The notes below the pieces were generated by a model. The model was not told where the DNA came from. It saw nothing but the letters and a program-made list of their open reading frames with translations, and ran no database searches. Positions 22,418 through 30,902 of a DNA stretch of 41,455 nt are shown in pieces. This stretch comes from Oscillospiraceae bacterium (GTDB taxonomy: Bacteria; Bacillota; Clostridia; Oscillospirales; Oscillospiraceae). The position numbers were made by a program, and so were the translations under genes. The stretch's first letter is position 1. The number at the start of each line of letters is the position of its first letter. The stretch spans positions 1 through 41,455 of the forward strand of contig JAFSJE010000084.1 of assembly GCA_017439425.1 (NCBI GenBank), read 5' to 3'.

Positions 22418-24754
22418 TTAGATTTGTTCCATTACGAAGCACTCGATAATGTCGCCGACCTTGATATCGTTGAACTTCTCGACCTGCATACCGCACTCAT
22501 AGCCGCTTGCAACCTCGCGGACGTCGTCCTTGAAGCGGCGCAGAGAGGCGAGATCGCCCTCGAATATGACTACGTTGTCTCTGAGAACTCTGACCGAGCA
22601 GCCGCGCTGGATCTTGCCGTCCTGAACATAGCAGCCGCAGACGGTACCGACCTTCGATACCTTGTAGGTCTCGCGCACCTCGGCGTGACCGATGACCTGC
22701 TCGCGGTATTTCGGCGCGAGCATACCCTTCATAGCGTCCTCGATCTCGTTGATGCAGTCGTAGATAACGCGGTACATTCTGATATCGACATTGTTTCTCG
22801 CGGCGGAATCTCTCGCGGAGGAATCCGGGCGCACGTTGAAGCCGACGATGATTGCGCCGCTCGTTGCGGCAAGCATTACATCAGATTCGTTGATCGCGCC
22901 GACCGCGGAATGGATGACCTTGACGCGGACTTCCTCGTTCGAAAGCTTCTCGAGGCTCGTCTTTACTGCCTCGGCCGAGCCCTGAACGTCCGCCTTTACG
23001 ATGATGCCGAGCTCCTTGAGCTCGCCCTCCTGAATCTGAGCGAAGAGATCCTCAAGTGTGACCTTCTTCGCGCCGGAAGCTGCGGTCTTCTGCTCATTTT
23101 TACGCTGCTCGGCAAGCTCGCGCGCCATACGCTCGTCCGCGACGGCGTTGAAGGTGTCGCCCGCGCCCGGGACCTCGCTCATGCCGGCAATCTCAACGGG
23201 AACAGAGGGGCCGGCGGTGAGAACGCGATCGCCCTTGTCATTTATCATGGTGCGGACTCTGCCGACAGCGGTGCCGGCGATGATAATATCACCGAGCTTC
23301 AGAGTTCCGTTCTGAACGAGAACTGTCATAATGGGGCCGCGGCCCTTGTCGAGCCTCGCCTCAATAACCGTACCCTTTGCGGCGCGGTTCGGATTTGCCT
23401 TCAGCTCCTGAACCTCGGCAAGAAGAACAAGGTTTTCAAGCAGGGTGTCAATGCCCATACCGGTCTTTGCGGAGATAGGAACGCAGATGGTCTCGCCGCC
23501 CCACTCCTCAGGTACGATATCGTACTCGGTGAGCTGCTGCTTGATTCTCTCCGGATTTGCGCCGGGCTTATCCATCTTGTTGATGGCGACCACGATGGGT
23601 ATTTTGGCCGCCTTCGCGTGGTTTATACTCTCGATCGTCTGCGGCATGATACCGTCGTCAGCCGCGACGACAAGGATAGCGATGTCTGTTACCATCGCGC
23701 CGCGGGCGCGCATTGAGGTGAACGCCTCGTGGCCCGGTGTATCAAGGAAGGTAACGGGTGAGCCGTTGATCTCAACGGTGTAGGCGCCTATGTGCTGGGT
23801 GATGCCGCCCGCCTCGCCGGAGGCGACGTGAGCAGAGCGGATATAGTCGAGAAGCGAGGTCTTGCCGTGGTCGACGTGACCCATAACTACGACTACCGGA
23901 GCTCTCGGAACGAGGTTTTCTTCCGTATCGGCGGTATCGTCAATAAGCTTCTCCTCTATGGTCACGATGACCTCTTTTTCGACCTTGCAGCCCATCTCCT
24001 CCGCGATTATTGCGGCGGTGTCGAAGTCGATAACGTCGCTGAGAGACGCCATTACGCCGTTTTTCATAAGGGTCTTGACAACCTCGGCGCCGGTTTTCTT
24101 CATTCTCGAGGCAAGCTCGCCGACGTTGATCTCGTCGGGGATCTGAACCTTGACGGGAGCCTTCTTCGCGATCTCGAACTGGAGGCGCTGCATTCTGTCT
24201 CGCTCCTCGTTGCGGCGCTTCTGGCTCTGCTGCTGCGGCTGCTGCTGACGGGATTTTTGCTTGATTTTTTCCTTGCCGCCCTTGCCGTTATCGCGCTTGC
24301 CGCGGCTCTTTTCGCCGGCGAGATCGTCAAAGCGCTCGTTGTACTTGTCGATGTTTATCTGAACGCCCGAGGTGTCGATAACGCGCTTCTGCGGCTGCGG
24401 CTTCGGAGTGTGAGGCTTATCGGGCTTCTTCTCCGGCTGCGGCTTGGATTCCGCCTGAGGCGCGCTCTTGGTGTCCGCCGCCTTCTCAGACTCGACGGGC
24501 TTCTTCCCCTCCGCCTTATTCTCCGGCTGGGGATTTGCAGCGGCGGCATCGTCCGCAAAAATATCCGCAAGGGATGCAGCCTCATGCTGCTTTGTGAGGT
24601 AGTCAAAAATTATATTGAGCTCGTCATCCGTAAGAACCTGCATATGGTTTTTCGGGGTCGTGGCGTACTTTGTGAGGATCTCAGTGACTACCTTGCTCGT
24701 CATACCGAAGTCCTTCGCCACCTCGTGTACTCTGTATTTTACATCCAAGCTCAT
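22418..24754 (-). CDS. infB: Translation initiation factor IF-2
   Basis: 778 aa. GTPase that delivers initiator tRNA to the ribosome. ATG at 24754 overlaps the ylxQ stop (ATGA). IF2_N-type motif at the N-terminus ([22 protein letters not shown]), a Lys/Pro/Gln-rich linker (75-190), a second IF2_N region (200-245), then the G domain: GHVDHGKT (292-299), DTPGH (338-342), NKMD (392-395) and SAKTGMGI. Domains II-IV follow, with GVNVRPD-like [29 protein letters not shown]. Complete. Confidence 0.98.
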   Translation of the reverse strand: MSLDVKYRVHEVAKDFGMTSKVVTEILTKYATTPKNHMQVLTDDELNIIFDYLTKQHEAASLADIFADDAAAANPQPENKAEGKKPVESEKAADTKSAPQAESKPQPEKKPDKPHTPKPQPQKRVIDTSGVQINIDKYNERFDDLAGEKSRGKRDNGKGGKEKIKQKSRQQQPQQQSQKRRNEERDRMQRLQFEIAKKAPVKVQIPDEINVGELASRMKKTGAEVVKTLMKNGVMASLSDVIDFDTAAIIAEEMGCKVEKEVIVTIEEKLIDDTADTEENLVPRAPVVVVMGHVDHGKTSLLDYIRSAHVASGEAGGITQHIGAYTVEINGSPVTFLDTPGHEAFTSMRARGAMVTDIAILVVAADDGIMPQTIESINHAKAAKIPIVVAINKMDKPGANPERIKQQLTEYDIVPEEWGGETICVPISAKTGMGIDTLLENLVLLAEVQELKANPNRAAKGTVIEARLDKGRGPIMTVLVQNGTLKLGDIIIAGTAVGRVRTMINDKGDRVLTAGPSVPVEIAGMSEVPGAGDTFNAVADERMARELAEQRKNEQKTAASGAKKVTLEDLFAQIQEGELKELGIIVKADVQGSAEAVKTSLEKLSNEEVRVKVIHSAVGAINESDVMLAATSGAIIVGFNVRPDSSARDSAARNNVDIRMYRVIYDCINEIEDAMKGMLAPKYREQVIGHAEVRETYKVSKVGTVCGCYVQDGKIQRGCSVRVLRDNVVIFEGDLASLRRFKDDVREVASGYECGMQVEKFNDIKVGDIIECFVMEQI

Positions 24755-25065
24755 TGGCACTTCTCCTTTTCAAGTTTCATCTGAAAGGCTTCCGCCATCT
24801 TTTTATCGGTTATCGCCATTATACCCGGCGTGCCGCGCCCGACAAGGCTGCCGAGCTCCTCCTTTGTCCACGGAAGAGCGATGTGCGGGCACTTTGCCAT
24901 CGCCGAGAGGTTCTTCGCCCTCTCTCCGAGGCTTCTGCCGGCGTCGCAGGCGGTCAGAATCAGCTTCGCCTTATTGGCGCGGGCGTCGATTTTGACGCTC
25001 TCCTCGCCTATCGTGAGTCTTCCGGCTCTCTTTGCGAGTCCGAGGAATGTCATCGCAGGCGTCAT
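24751..25065 (-). CDS. ylxQ: L7Ae/L30e-family RNA-binding protein YlxQ
   Basis: 104 aa. Small RNA-binding protein with [28 protein letters not shown], and [17 protein letters not shown], the pattern of YlxQ/L7Ae proteins. It always lies between ylxR and infB in Firmicutes, as here, with 4-nt overlaps on both sides. Related proteins bind kink-turns; the cellular target is not established. Confidence 0.93.
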   Translation of the reverse strand: MTPAMTFLGLAKRAGRLTIGEESVKIDARANKAKLILTACDAGRSLGERAKNLSAMAKCPHIALPWTKEELGSLVGRGTPGIMAITDKKMAEAFQMKLEKEKCQ

Positions 25066-25286
25066 TTCTCCGCCTCCCTTAAAAGCTCGTCGTAGGTCTC
25101 CTCGCCGATGTGTACGCGAAGCGCCCTGCCGAGAGCGTTAGCTTTCTTAGCCTTTTTTATGCAGGCGGCATTCGGGCAGATGTAAGCGCCGCGCCCCTCG
25201 CCGCCTCTGGCGGAAAAGCGGATAAACTCGCTCTTCGCGCCCTTTTTCCGGCAAGCTACGCACTGCCGGATGGGAATGTAAGTCAC
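25062..25286 (-). CDS. ylxR: YlxR (DUF448) RNA-binding protein
   Basis: 74 aa, GTG start at 25286, 2 nt after the nusA stop with GAGG in the overlap. The family signature is PIRQCVACRKKGAKSEFIRF, then GRGAYICPNAACIKKAKKANALGRAL. The Cys residues at the two turns are conserved. Homologues have been linked to nucleoid or RNase P-related functions; the role here is unproven. Confidence 0.93.
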   Translation of the reverse strand: MTYIPIRQCVACRKKGAKSEFIRFSARGGEGRGAYICPNAACIKKAKKANALGRALRVHIGEETYDELLREAEK

Positions 25287-25288
25287 GC

Positions 25289-26341
25289 TTATGCCTCGCT
25301 CTCAGGCTTGATATCGATTTTGTAGCCGGTGAGCTTTGCGGCGAGGCGGACGTTCTGTCCCTCCTTGCCGATTGCGAGTGAGAGCTGAGAATCGGGAACG
25401 ATAACACGGCAGCTCTTACCCTCGTCGAGGATCTCAACGCTCACGACGTCAGACGGAGCGAGAGCGGCGGCGACGTACTCCGCGGGATTCTCGGAATATT
25501 TAACGATGTCGATTTTCTCGCCTCTCAGCTCATCGACAACGGCGGCGACTCTGCCGCCCTTCGGGCCTACGCAGGCGCCGATCGGCTCAACCGCGGGGTC
25601 GTAGCTCATAACCGCGATCTTGGTGCGGCTACCCGCCTCGCGGGCGATGCTCTTTATTTCAACGGTGCCGTCGCTCAGCTCGGGAACCTCGAGCTCAAAG
25701 AGCTTCTTGACAAGGCCGGGGTGCGTTCTGGAGATGAGCACCTGCGGGCCGGAACCGCCTCTGCGTACCTCAACGAGGTAAACTCTGAGCTTGTCGCCCT
25801 CATGAAGCTCCTCGGTTGGAACCCTCTCGCCGGCGGTGAGAACTGCCTCGTTATAATCAGGGTTGGAGGTGATAGTTACGGAAACGTTGCCTTTTTCCGG
25901 GTCGACGTGATTTACAATGGTGGTGAGGATCTCGTGCTCCTTGGATGAGAACTCCTCGCTTACCATATTGCGCTCAGCCTCGCGGATACCCTGAATTATG
26001 ACCTGCTTTGCAGCCTGAGCCGCGATTCTGCCAAACTTCTTGGTGTCGACGGGTACGTTTACGATATCGCCGACCTTAGCACGCTTGGAATAGCGCTTCG
26101 CCTCGTCGAGGAGCAGATCAACGGCGGGGTTTTCGATTTCCTCTACGACATTCTTTCTGATGTAGACGTCGATCTTACCCTTCGCCTCGTCAATGTCGAC
26201 GAAGATGTTTTCCTCAACGCCCGGATCGTCCTTGCGGAGCGCGGCGACAATCGCCTGCTTGATCCTGTCGAGCATATAGTCCTTGCGGATGCCCTTTTCC
26301 TTTTCAAGCTGCTCGATAGCAGCGAAAAATTCTGAGTTCAT
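25289..26341 (-). CDS. nusA: Transcription termination/antitermination factor NusA
   Basis: 350 aa. Binds RNA polymerase and nascent RNA and modulates pausing and hairpin-dependent termination. N-terminal domain (1-125, with GIRKDYMLDRIKQAIVAALRKD), S1 domain (about 135-200, with GSVTI-like GNVSVTITSNPDY before it), KH1 (IAREAGSRTKIAVMSYDPAVEPIGACVGPKGGRV) and KH2 (LAIGKEGQNVRLAAKLTGYKIDI). It lacks the acidic C-terminal repeats of E. coli NusA, as usual for Firmicutes. Confidence 0.97.
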   Translation of the reverse strand: MNSEFFAAIEQLEKEKGIRKDYMLDRIKQAIVAALRKDDPGVEENIFVDIDEAKGKIDVYIRKNVVEEIENPAVDLLLDEAKRYSKRAKVGDIVNVPVDTKKFGRIAAQAAKQVIIQGIREAERNMVSEEFSSKEHEILTTIVNHVDPEKGNVSVTITSNPDYNEAVLTAGERVPTEELHEGDKLRVYLVEVRRGGSGPQVLISRTHPGLVKKLFELEVPELSDGTVEIKSIAREAGSRTKIAVMSYDPAVEPIGACVGPKGGRVAAVVDELRGEKIDIVKYSENPAEYVAAALAPSDVVSVEILDEGKSCRVIVPDSQLSLAIGKEGQNVRLAAKLTGYKIDIKPESEA

Positions 26342-26358
26342 TTTTGTAAATTCCTCCC

Positions 26359-26814
26359 TTATTCTATCCGAAGCTGCACGGAAGCAACCTCAGCCTTTGT
26401 AAATGTTATTTCATCGCCGGCTTTAAGTCTCAGTGTCACATCGCCGGCATTGTAGCCCGCGAGGTAGCCGGTGTATTCCTTCTTTCCTTCTCTCGCCTTG
26501 TAGAGCTTGACGGCGCAGAAGGAACCCATAAACCGCTCAAAATCAGAGTCACGCTGGAGCTTTCTCTCAACCCCGGCGGAGCTCACCTCAAAGGTGTAGC
26601 TGTCCTGAATGAGATCGCGCTCATCGAGAATCGGGTCGAGCGCGTGCGTTACGGCGACGCAGTCATTGATGGAAACGCCGCCCTCCTTATCAATGTAGAC
26701 GCGGAGAAACCACTCTCCTGCCTCCTTGATATACTCGACGTCCCAAAGCTCGCAGCCGCATTCTTTGCAGATCGGCTCTGCCAGCTCGGCAACAGTTTCG
26801 GTTATTTTGCTCAA
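26359..26814 (-). CDS. rimP: Ribosome maturation factor RimP
   Basis: 151 aa from a TTG start at 26814, 8 nt after AAGGAG; this gives the normal family length, whereas the open frame further upstream covers the leader hairpin. Motifs: CGCELWDVEYIKEAGEWFLRVYIDKEGGVSINDC and VSSAGVERKLQRDSDFERFMG, then the C-terminal SH3-like domain (YTGYLAGYNAGDVTLRL). First gene of the nusA-infB operon. Confidence 0.95.
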   Translation of the reverse strand: MSKITETVAELAEPICKECGCELWDVEYIKEAGEWFLRVYIDKEGGVSINDCVAVTHALDPILDERDLIQDSYTFEVSSAGVERKLQRDSDFERFMGSFCAVKLYKAREGKKEYTGYLAGYNAGDVTLRLKAGDEITFTKAEVASVQLRIE

Positions 26815-26840
26815 AATTATTACTCCTTCAAAAAATGCAC

Positions 26841-26868
26841 AAAAAAGAGCGGGACACAAGACCCACTC
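26841..26868 (-). promoter_or_regulatory. Terminator-like hairpin in the rimP-nusA leader (candidate attenuator)
   Basis: On the minus strand, GAGTGGG (26868-26862) pairs with CCCGCTC (26853-26847), one G-T pair, loop 8 nt, then TTTTTT (26846-26841). It lies between the promoter at 26897-26925 and the rimP start, so it could stop transcription before the operon. Autocontrol by NusA is one possibility. Confidence 0.55.
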
Positions 26869-26896
26869 CACACTGCACAACTATCTGACAAAAGGG

Positions 26897-26925
26897 AGTA
26901 TAGCACAGTGAAGGAAAAATTGCAA
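26897..26925 (-). promoter_or_regulatory. Promoter of the rimP-nusA-infB operon
   Basis: On the minus strand, TTGCAA (26925-26920), 17 nt, TATACT (26902-26897). The predicted leader to rimP is about 75-80 nt. Confidence 0.7.
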
Positions 26926-26934
26926 GACTTTTTT

Positions 26935-26968
26935 GGCAAAAATAACGGGCGAGTCTCAGACCCGCCCG
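26935..26968 (-). terminator. Terminator of the EEP-family gene
   Basis: CGGGCG (26946-26951) with CGCCCG (26963-26968) and an inner GTCT/AGAC pair; on the minus strand followed by TTATTTTTG. Confidence 0.8.
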
Positions 26969-26979
26969 TAAAGCATCGA

Positions 26980-28053
26980 TTATTTCAGTACAACGGTCAT
27001 CTCGACCGGGTTGTGGTCGGAATACCTGAAATGCGTGTTGATGACGTCGGCGTGCTTTACCTCTACGTTCGGGCTCACGAGGAAGCCGTCTACAGTGAGG
27101 ACGTACTGACCGTAGTGATAAGGCCCGTCGGCGTTGCGGCAGGACGGCACCGGGTCGTTGCCGTTGAACGGCGGAACGATCTTTATTGCGGTGCCGTAGA
27201 ACGTATCGGGCGGTATCGGCTGCGCCCAGGAGTATTCTACATCGCTCTTGCCGAACCACGCCTCCGAGTTTCCGAGAAGATCCTTGTTGAAGTCGCCTCC
27301 GGCGATGACCCAGTTGCCCTTATCGTACTCATTCTGCATATCGAGAAGGAGCATTCTGAGCTGCTCGGTCGCTATGGTGCCGTCGGTTGTGTACGCCGAG
27401 AGGTGGAGATTTATGAGGACAAGCTCTCTGCCGTCAGCGCTCGGCAGTCTGGAAACGGAGTAGCAGCGGTCGAGGTCGACGATCTTCATGAGGCTGTCCT
27501 CAACCGGGAGCGAGCGGCGCAGTGAAGATGTAATATTGTATTTTGCGAAGGTGCCAATACCCGCCTTTGCCGCGCCGTGCGGCTGCAGGATCGGGTAAAA
27601 GAGAAACGGAGAATCCCAGTTTTCCGCAAAGACGTTATCGTAGCCCTTGCCGGCAAGCAGGGCGCGAAGAGTCGTCAGCTCGTCGCGGTGATATGAGCGC
27701 GTCGCGTCGACGTCGATCTCCTGAACGAGCAGGAGGTCAGCGTCCTCGGAGTTCAGAAAATCTCCGATGGCGGCGATGTTCTTATCGAGCCTCTCGGGAC
27801 TCCACGCCCAAGCTCGGTCGCCACCGTCCATGAAGAAGCCGAAATCGTCCTCATAGGCGCCGAAGCCGATGTTGAATGACACTACCTTATATTCCCTGCC
27901 CGCCTCGATTTTTGCCGAGGTGTTGTCCACGACGTCAAGCGGAAGATTATCGTCCAGCCTGTGATATGCGATGAAAACATAAGCGACGTAGCCGCCCACA
28001 ACAAGTACGAGGGCAAGGACTGCGCAGAGGATTGCCTTCAATACCTTTTTCAT
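26980..28053 (-). CDS. Endonuclease/exonuclease/phosphatase family protein, membrane-anchored
   Basis: 357 aa. N-terminal membrane helix (about 7-29) that would place the enzyme outside the membrane. The EEP fold is shown by VVSFNIGFG (metal-binding Asn), LLLVQEIDVDATRSYH (catalytic Glu), LINLHLSAY, VIAGGDFNKDL (Asp and Asn) and YSDHNPVEM (catalytic His). Substrates in this superfamily range from nucleic acids to phosphoinositides and sphingomyelin; which applies is unknown. It begins 2 nt after the stop of the upstream gene. Confidence 0.88.
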   Translation of the reverse strand: MKKVLKAILCAVLALVLVVGGYVAYVFIAYHRLDDNLPLDVVDNTSAKIEAGREYKVVSFNIGFGAYEDDFGFFMDGGDRAWAWSPERLDKNIAAIGDFLNSEDADLLLVQEIDVDATRSYHRDELTTLRALLAGKGYDNVFAENWDSPFLFYPILQPHGAAKAGIGTFAKYNITSSLRRSLPVEDSLMKIVDLDRCYSVSRLPSADGRELVLINLHLSAYTTDGTIATEQLRMLLLDMQNEYDKGNWVIAGGDFNKDLLGNSEAWFGKSDVEYSWAQPIPPDTFYGTAIKIVPPFNGNDPVPSCRNADGPYHYGQYVLTVDGFLVSPNVEVKHADVINTHFRYSDHNPVEMTVVLK

Positions 28054-28055
28054 CT

Positions 28056-28724
28056 TCAGGCCTCCGTTGAGAAGATATATTTCCCGAGGAGCTCCACAGC
28101 CGCCTCGTCGCCGAGCATCTTCTTGAACTGGTTGACGGCGACGCCGCCATCCTTAAAGAGCCTGTCAACATACTTCTTCGAGGCTGTTCTCTTCGCCTCC
28201 TTCGCGCACTTTGGGGCGCTCTTTGCCTCCTCAATATATGCGTCTATCCAGTCGGAAGCCATTTTCGAAAACTCGCCCGACAGATTCTTGCCGACCTTGC
28301 CCAGAGAGCCCTTCATATAGAACTCGTCAGACCAGTCCGGCTTCTTCTCGCGGTCAACGAAAACCTTATAGCTCTCGCCGACCCTTTCGATTTTCTCAAA
28401 GCCGCGCTCAGATATGAGCGTATCGTACATTTCAAGCAGCAGAGTGTCCTTGCCTGCGGCGTTTATGTAGTCGTAGCTCAGAAGCGGCATATCCACCTCC
28501 ATTGGAGTGAGCACGACCGTAACCATCTTCATAAGGCCGAAGAGCGCCGTCATCTCGATGGCGGAGTAGTAGCCGACGCCGGGTATCTCAAAGCTCCGAA
28601 GGTCGAATTTCATAGGGAACTTTTTAATCGTCTGCGGCTCGAAGGAGCGCTCGCGCACCTCTCCCTCCGCGCCGACAGCTTTCTGCAGTTCCTTTATTTT
28701 TGCGGAAAAATCAAGATTAAACAT
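28056..28724 (-). CDS. Unassigned 222-aa protein, possible HY2-fold (bilin reductase-like)
   Basis: ATG at 28724 after AAAGGAGG. I do not recognise the family with confidence. Two parts recall ferredoxin-dependent bilin reductases: a strand pair with VTVVLTPMEVDMPLLSYDYI (69-88) followed by a strand-rich LLLEMYDT, where those enzymes have a yP-x-x-D-[LY]-P-[IF]-[FL]-G-x-D core, and the end QFKKMLGDEAAVELLGKYIF (199-218), where they have a conserved fG-x-x-[WA]-A-x-x-Y-x-x-x-x-LFD tail. Length is also close to that family. No membrane segment or signal. Probably cotranscribed with the EEP-family gene, 2 nt away. Confidence 0.5.
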   Translation of the reverse strand: MFNLDFSAKIKELQKAVGAEGEVRERSFEPQTIKKFPMKFDLRSFEIPGVGYYSAIEMTALFGLMKMVTVVLTPMEVDMPLLSYDYINAAGKDTLLLEMYDTLISERGFEKIERVGESYKVFVDREKKPDWSDEFYMKGSLGKVGKNLSGEFSKMASDWIDAYIEEAKSAPKCAKEAKRTASKKYVDRLFKDGGVAVNQFKKMLGDEAAVELLGKYIFSTEA

Positions 28725-28746
28725 TTTTACCGCCTCCTTTGCCGCT

Positions 28747-28776
28747 ATTTTACCACACGGTGCGGCTAAATGTAAA
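28747..28776 (-). promoter_or_regulatory. Promoter of the 222-aa protein gene
   Basis: On the minus strand, TTTACA (28776-28771), 18 nt, TAAAAT (28752-28747). It is back-to-back with the plus-strand promoter at 28778-28806. Confidence 0.55.
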
Positions 28777-28777
28777 G

Positions 28778-28806
28778 TTGATTATTGCGCGACGGTGTGG
28801 TAGAAT
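28778..28806 (+). promoter_or_regulatory. Promoter of the YdeI-like gene
   Basis: TTGATT (28778-28783), 17 nt, TAGAAT (28801-28806). An inverted repeat TACCACAC (28751-28758) / GTGTGGTA (28795-28802) covers this -10 box and that of the divergent promoter. Confidence 0.55.
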
Positions 28807-28873
28807 AATCGCGTAACCGAAAAAGATGACATATTATACCATACCTGCTTTGCAGTTATTGAAAAATAAAAAT

Positions 28874-29431
28874 ATGGAAAAGAATGTACTTATTGCAAAA
28901 TCGAGATCGGAATTTCGCCGCTGGCTCGAGGCTAACGCCGCCTCTGAAACTGAGTGCTGGCTCGATGTTCGGCGCGGAAAGCCGACAGACCCGGAAATTT
29001 TCTACTACCTGGACGCCGTTGAGGAGGCGCTTTGCTTCGGCTGGATAGACAGCACCGTAAAGCCCTTCGGAGAGCTGCGGCTCCAGCGCTTTTCTCCGCG
29101 CAAAAGGGGCAGCGCGTGGTCGCAGCTGAACCTTGCACGGATCGAGAGGCTCGAAAGTCTCGGGCTTATGACCGAGCTCGGCCGCGCGGCAGCGCCTGAG
29201 AGGGCGGAATTTGCACTCGACCCGGACGTCGAAAAGGCTCTGCGTGAAAACGGCTGCCTGGAGATATTTCTCTCCTTTCCCGCTCTGTATCAGAAAATCA
29301 GGGCGTACAACGTCGCCTTTTACAAAAAGCGCGATCCGGCGCTCTGCGAGAAGGCGCTCGCAAATCTCATTCGCTATACAAAGAACGGCAAAATGTTCGG
29401 TCAGTGGAACGATTACGGCAGATTAGGGTGA
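28874..29431 (+). CDS. YdeI/OmdA-family protein
   Basis: 185 aa from the ATG at 28874, chosen by comparison with the family because neither this ATG nor the one at 28826 has a ribosome binding site. Motifs: FRRWLEANAASETECWLDVRRG, LDAVEEALCFGWIDSTVKPFG, LQRFSPRKRGSAWSQLNLARIERLESLGLM and the Arg/Lys-rich end. Homologues are annotated as bacteriocin-protection or OmpD-associated proteins on slender evidence, so no function is proposed. Its stop is 4 nt from the methyltransferase start. Confidence 0.82.
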   Translation: MEKNVLIAKSRSEFRRWLEANAASETECWLDVRRGKPTDPEIFYYLDAVEEALCFGWIDSTVKPFGELRLQRFSPRKRGSAWSQLNLARIERLESLGLMTELGRAAAPERAEFALDPDVEKALRENGCLEIFLSFPALYQKIRAYNVAFYKKRDPALCEKALANLIRYTKNGKMFGQWNDYGRLG

Positions 29432-29435
29432 TATT

Positions 29436-30230
29436 TTGAGAGAGATAATTGAGATTGCCGATATAAACGATTCGCGCGTCGCCGCGTATTCGCGGCTCAC
29501 TGAGGCTCAGCTCCGCAGCCGGCTTGAGCCGGAAAAGGGGCTGTTTATCGCGGAGAGTCCGAAGGTCATCGCCTCCGCTCTCGACGCCGGATACGCTCCG
29601 GCGAGCCTTCTTATGGAGCGCCGGCACATCGACGGTGACGGGAAAGCCATCATTGAGAGAACGGACTGTCCCGTCTACACCGGCGAGCGCGAAATTCTCG
29701 CCGCCCTTACCGGCTACGAGCTGACGCGCGGCGTGCTCTGCGCTATGCAACGTCCGTCCGTGCGCAGCGCCGCAGATATTTCCCGCGGTATCCGCCGCGC
29801 CGCCGTTATCGACGGCGTTGTGGATTCAACGAACGTCGGTGCGATTTTCAGAAGTGCCGCCGCCCTCGGAATGGACGCTGTTTTCGTAACGAAGAGCACC
29901 TGCGACCCGTATAACCGCAGAGCTGTGAGAGTCAGCATGGGAACGGTATTTATGGTGCCATGGGCGTATATCGACAGTGCGAACGAGCTGAAGGACTACG
30001 GCTTTAAAACCTGCGCCATGGCTCTCACGGACGAGTCCGTTTCCATCGACGATCCGGCGCTCAGAGCGTGCCCCAAGCTTGCGATAGTTCTCGGCACCGA
30101 GGGTGATGGACTGCGAAAGAGCGTTATAGCGGACTGCGATTACACCGTAAAAATTCCGATGTACCACGGCGTCGATTCCCTCAACGTCGCGGCGGCAAGC
30201 GCCGTTGCGTTCTGGGAGCTGCATAAATAA
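29436..30230 (+). CDS. SpoU/TrmH-family RNA 2'-O-methyltransferase
   Basis: 264 aa from a TTG at 29436, shortly after AGGGTGA. N-terminal substrate-binding part (about 10-105), then the SPOUT knot: VVDSTNVGAIFRSAAALGMDAV (motif 1 with Asn and Arg), LAIVLGTEGDGL (motif 2) and IPMYHGVDSLNVAAASAVAFWEL (motif 3). It would use S-adenosylmethionine to methylate rRNA or tRNA ribose; the target is not known. Probably coexpressed with the YdeI-like gene. Confidence 0.92.
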   Translation: MREIIEIADINDSRVAAYSRLTEAQLRSRLEPEKGLFIAESPKVIASALDAGYAPASLLMERRHIDGDGKAIIERTDCPVYTGEREILAALTGYELTRGVLCAMQRPSVRSAADISRGIRRAAVIDGVVDSTNVGAIFRSAAALGMDAVFVTKSTCDPYNRRAVRVSMGTVFMVPWAYIDSANELKDYGFKTCAMALTDESVSIDDPALRACPKLAIVLGTEGDGLRKSVIADCDYTVKIPMYHGVDSLNVAAASAVAFWELHK

Positions 30231-30270
30231 GGCAAGGACCGACAATAATATATAAAACGGAGGTATGATT

Positions 30271-30813
30271 ATGGCACAGAACAGGTATTCCGGCACCAAG
30301 ACCGAAAAGAATCTTTGGGAGGCTTTTGCCGGCGAGAGTCAGGCGAGAAACAAGTACACCTTCTTTGCTTCCGTCGCGAAGAAGAACGGCTACGAGCAGA
30401 TCTCGGCGCTCTTCCTCAAGACGGCTGAGAACGAGAAGGAGCACGCAAAGCTCTGGTTCAAGGCGCTGGGCGAGCTCGGCGACACCAAGCAGAACCTTGA
30501 GGCCGCCGCAAACGGTGAGAACTATGAGTGGACGGATATGTACGAGCGCTTTGCGAAGGACGCCGAGGAGGAAGGCTTTCCCGAGCTTGCGGCTCAGTTC
30601 CGCGGAGTCGGTGAGATTGAGCGCATGCACGAGGAGCGCTATCGCAAGCTCCTCGCAAACATCGAGGCGATGGAGGTATTCAAAAAGAGCGGCGTGACCG
30701 TTTGGGAGTGCCGCAACTGCGGTCACATCGTCATCGGCACCGAGGCGCCCGACGTCTGCCCCGTCTGCAATCACCCGCAGAGCTACTTTGAGGTTCACGC
30801 AGAGAACTATTGA
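30271..30813 (+). CDS. Rubrerythrin (classical domain order)
   Basis: 180 aa, ATG at 30271, 7 nt after GGAGG; the ATG at 30265 is too close. Di-iron domain first, with [33 protein letters not shown] and [15 protein letters not shown] providing the Glu and His ligands. The rubredoxin domain is last, with [10 protein letters not shown] and [11 protein letters not shown]. Acts as a peroxide reductase in anaerobes. Confidence 0.95.
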   Translation: MAQNRYSGTKTEKNLWEAFAGESQARNKYTFFASVAKKNGYEQISALFLKTAENEKEHAKLWFKALGELGDTKQNLEAAANGENYEWTDMYERFAKDAEEEGFPELAAQFRGVGEIERMHEERYRKLLANIEAMEVFKKSGVTVWECRNCGHIVIGTEAPDVCPVCNHPQSYFEVHAENY

Positions 30814-30827
30814 TTCTTCAATCTGTT

Positions 30828-30856
30828 TCGGGAGGGCTTGCCCTCCCGATTTTTTT
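30828..30856 (+). terminator. Terminator of the second rubrerythrin gene
   Basis: TCGGGAGGG (30828-30836) / CCCTCCCGA (30841-30849), loop CTTG, then seven T. Confidence 0.9.
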
Positions 30857-30866
30857 GTGATATAGT
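30838..30866 (+). promoter_or_regulatory. Candidate promoter of yhaO-yhaN
   Basis: TTGCCC (30838-30843), 17 nt, TATAGT (30861-30866). It overlaps the preceding terminator, so the pair forms a compact gene boundary. The -35 box is weak. Confidence 0.4.
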
Positions 30867-30902
30867 ATTAAATTGACGTAATACGAAAAGAGAGGTGATT
30901 CT

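Noticed and set aside
22424-24784. Long plus-strand open frames (430 and 330 codons) across infB
   Set aside because: They lie opposite the certain infB gene, and their translations are low-complexity shadows without family motifs.
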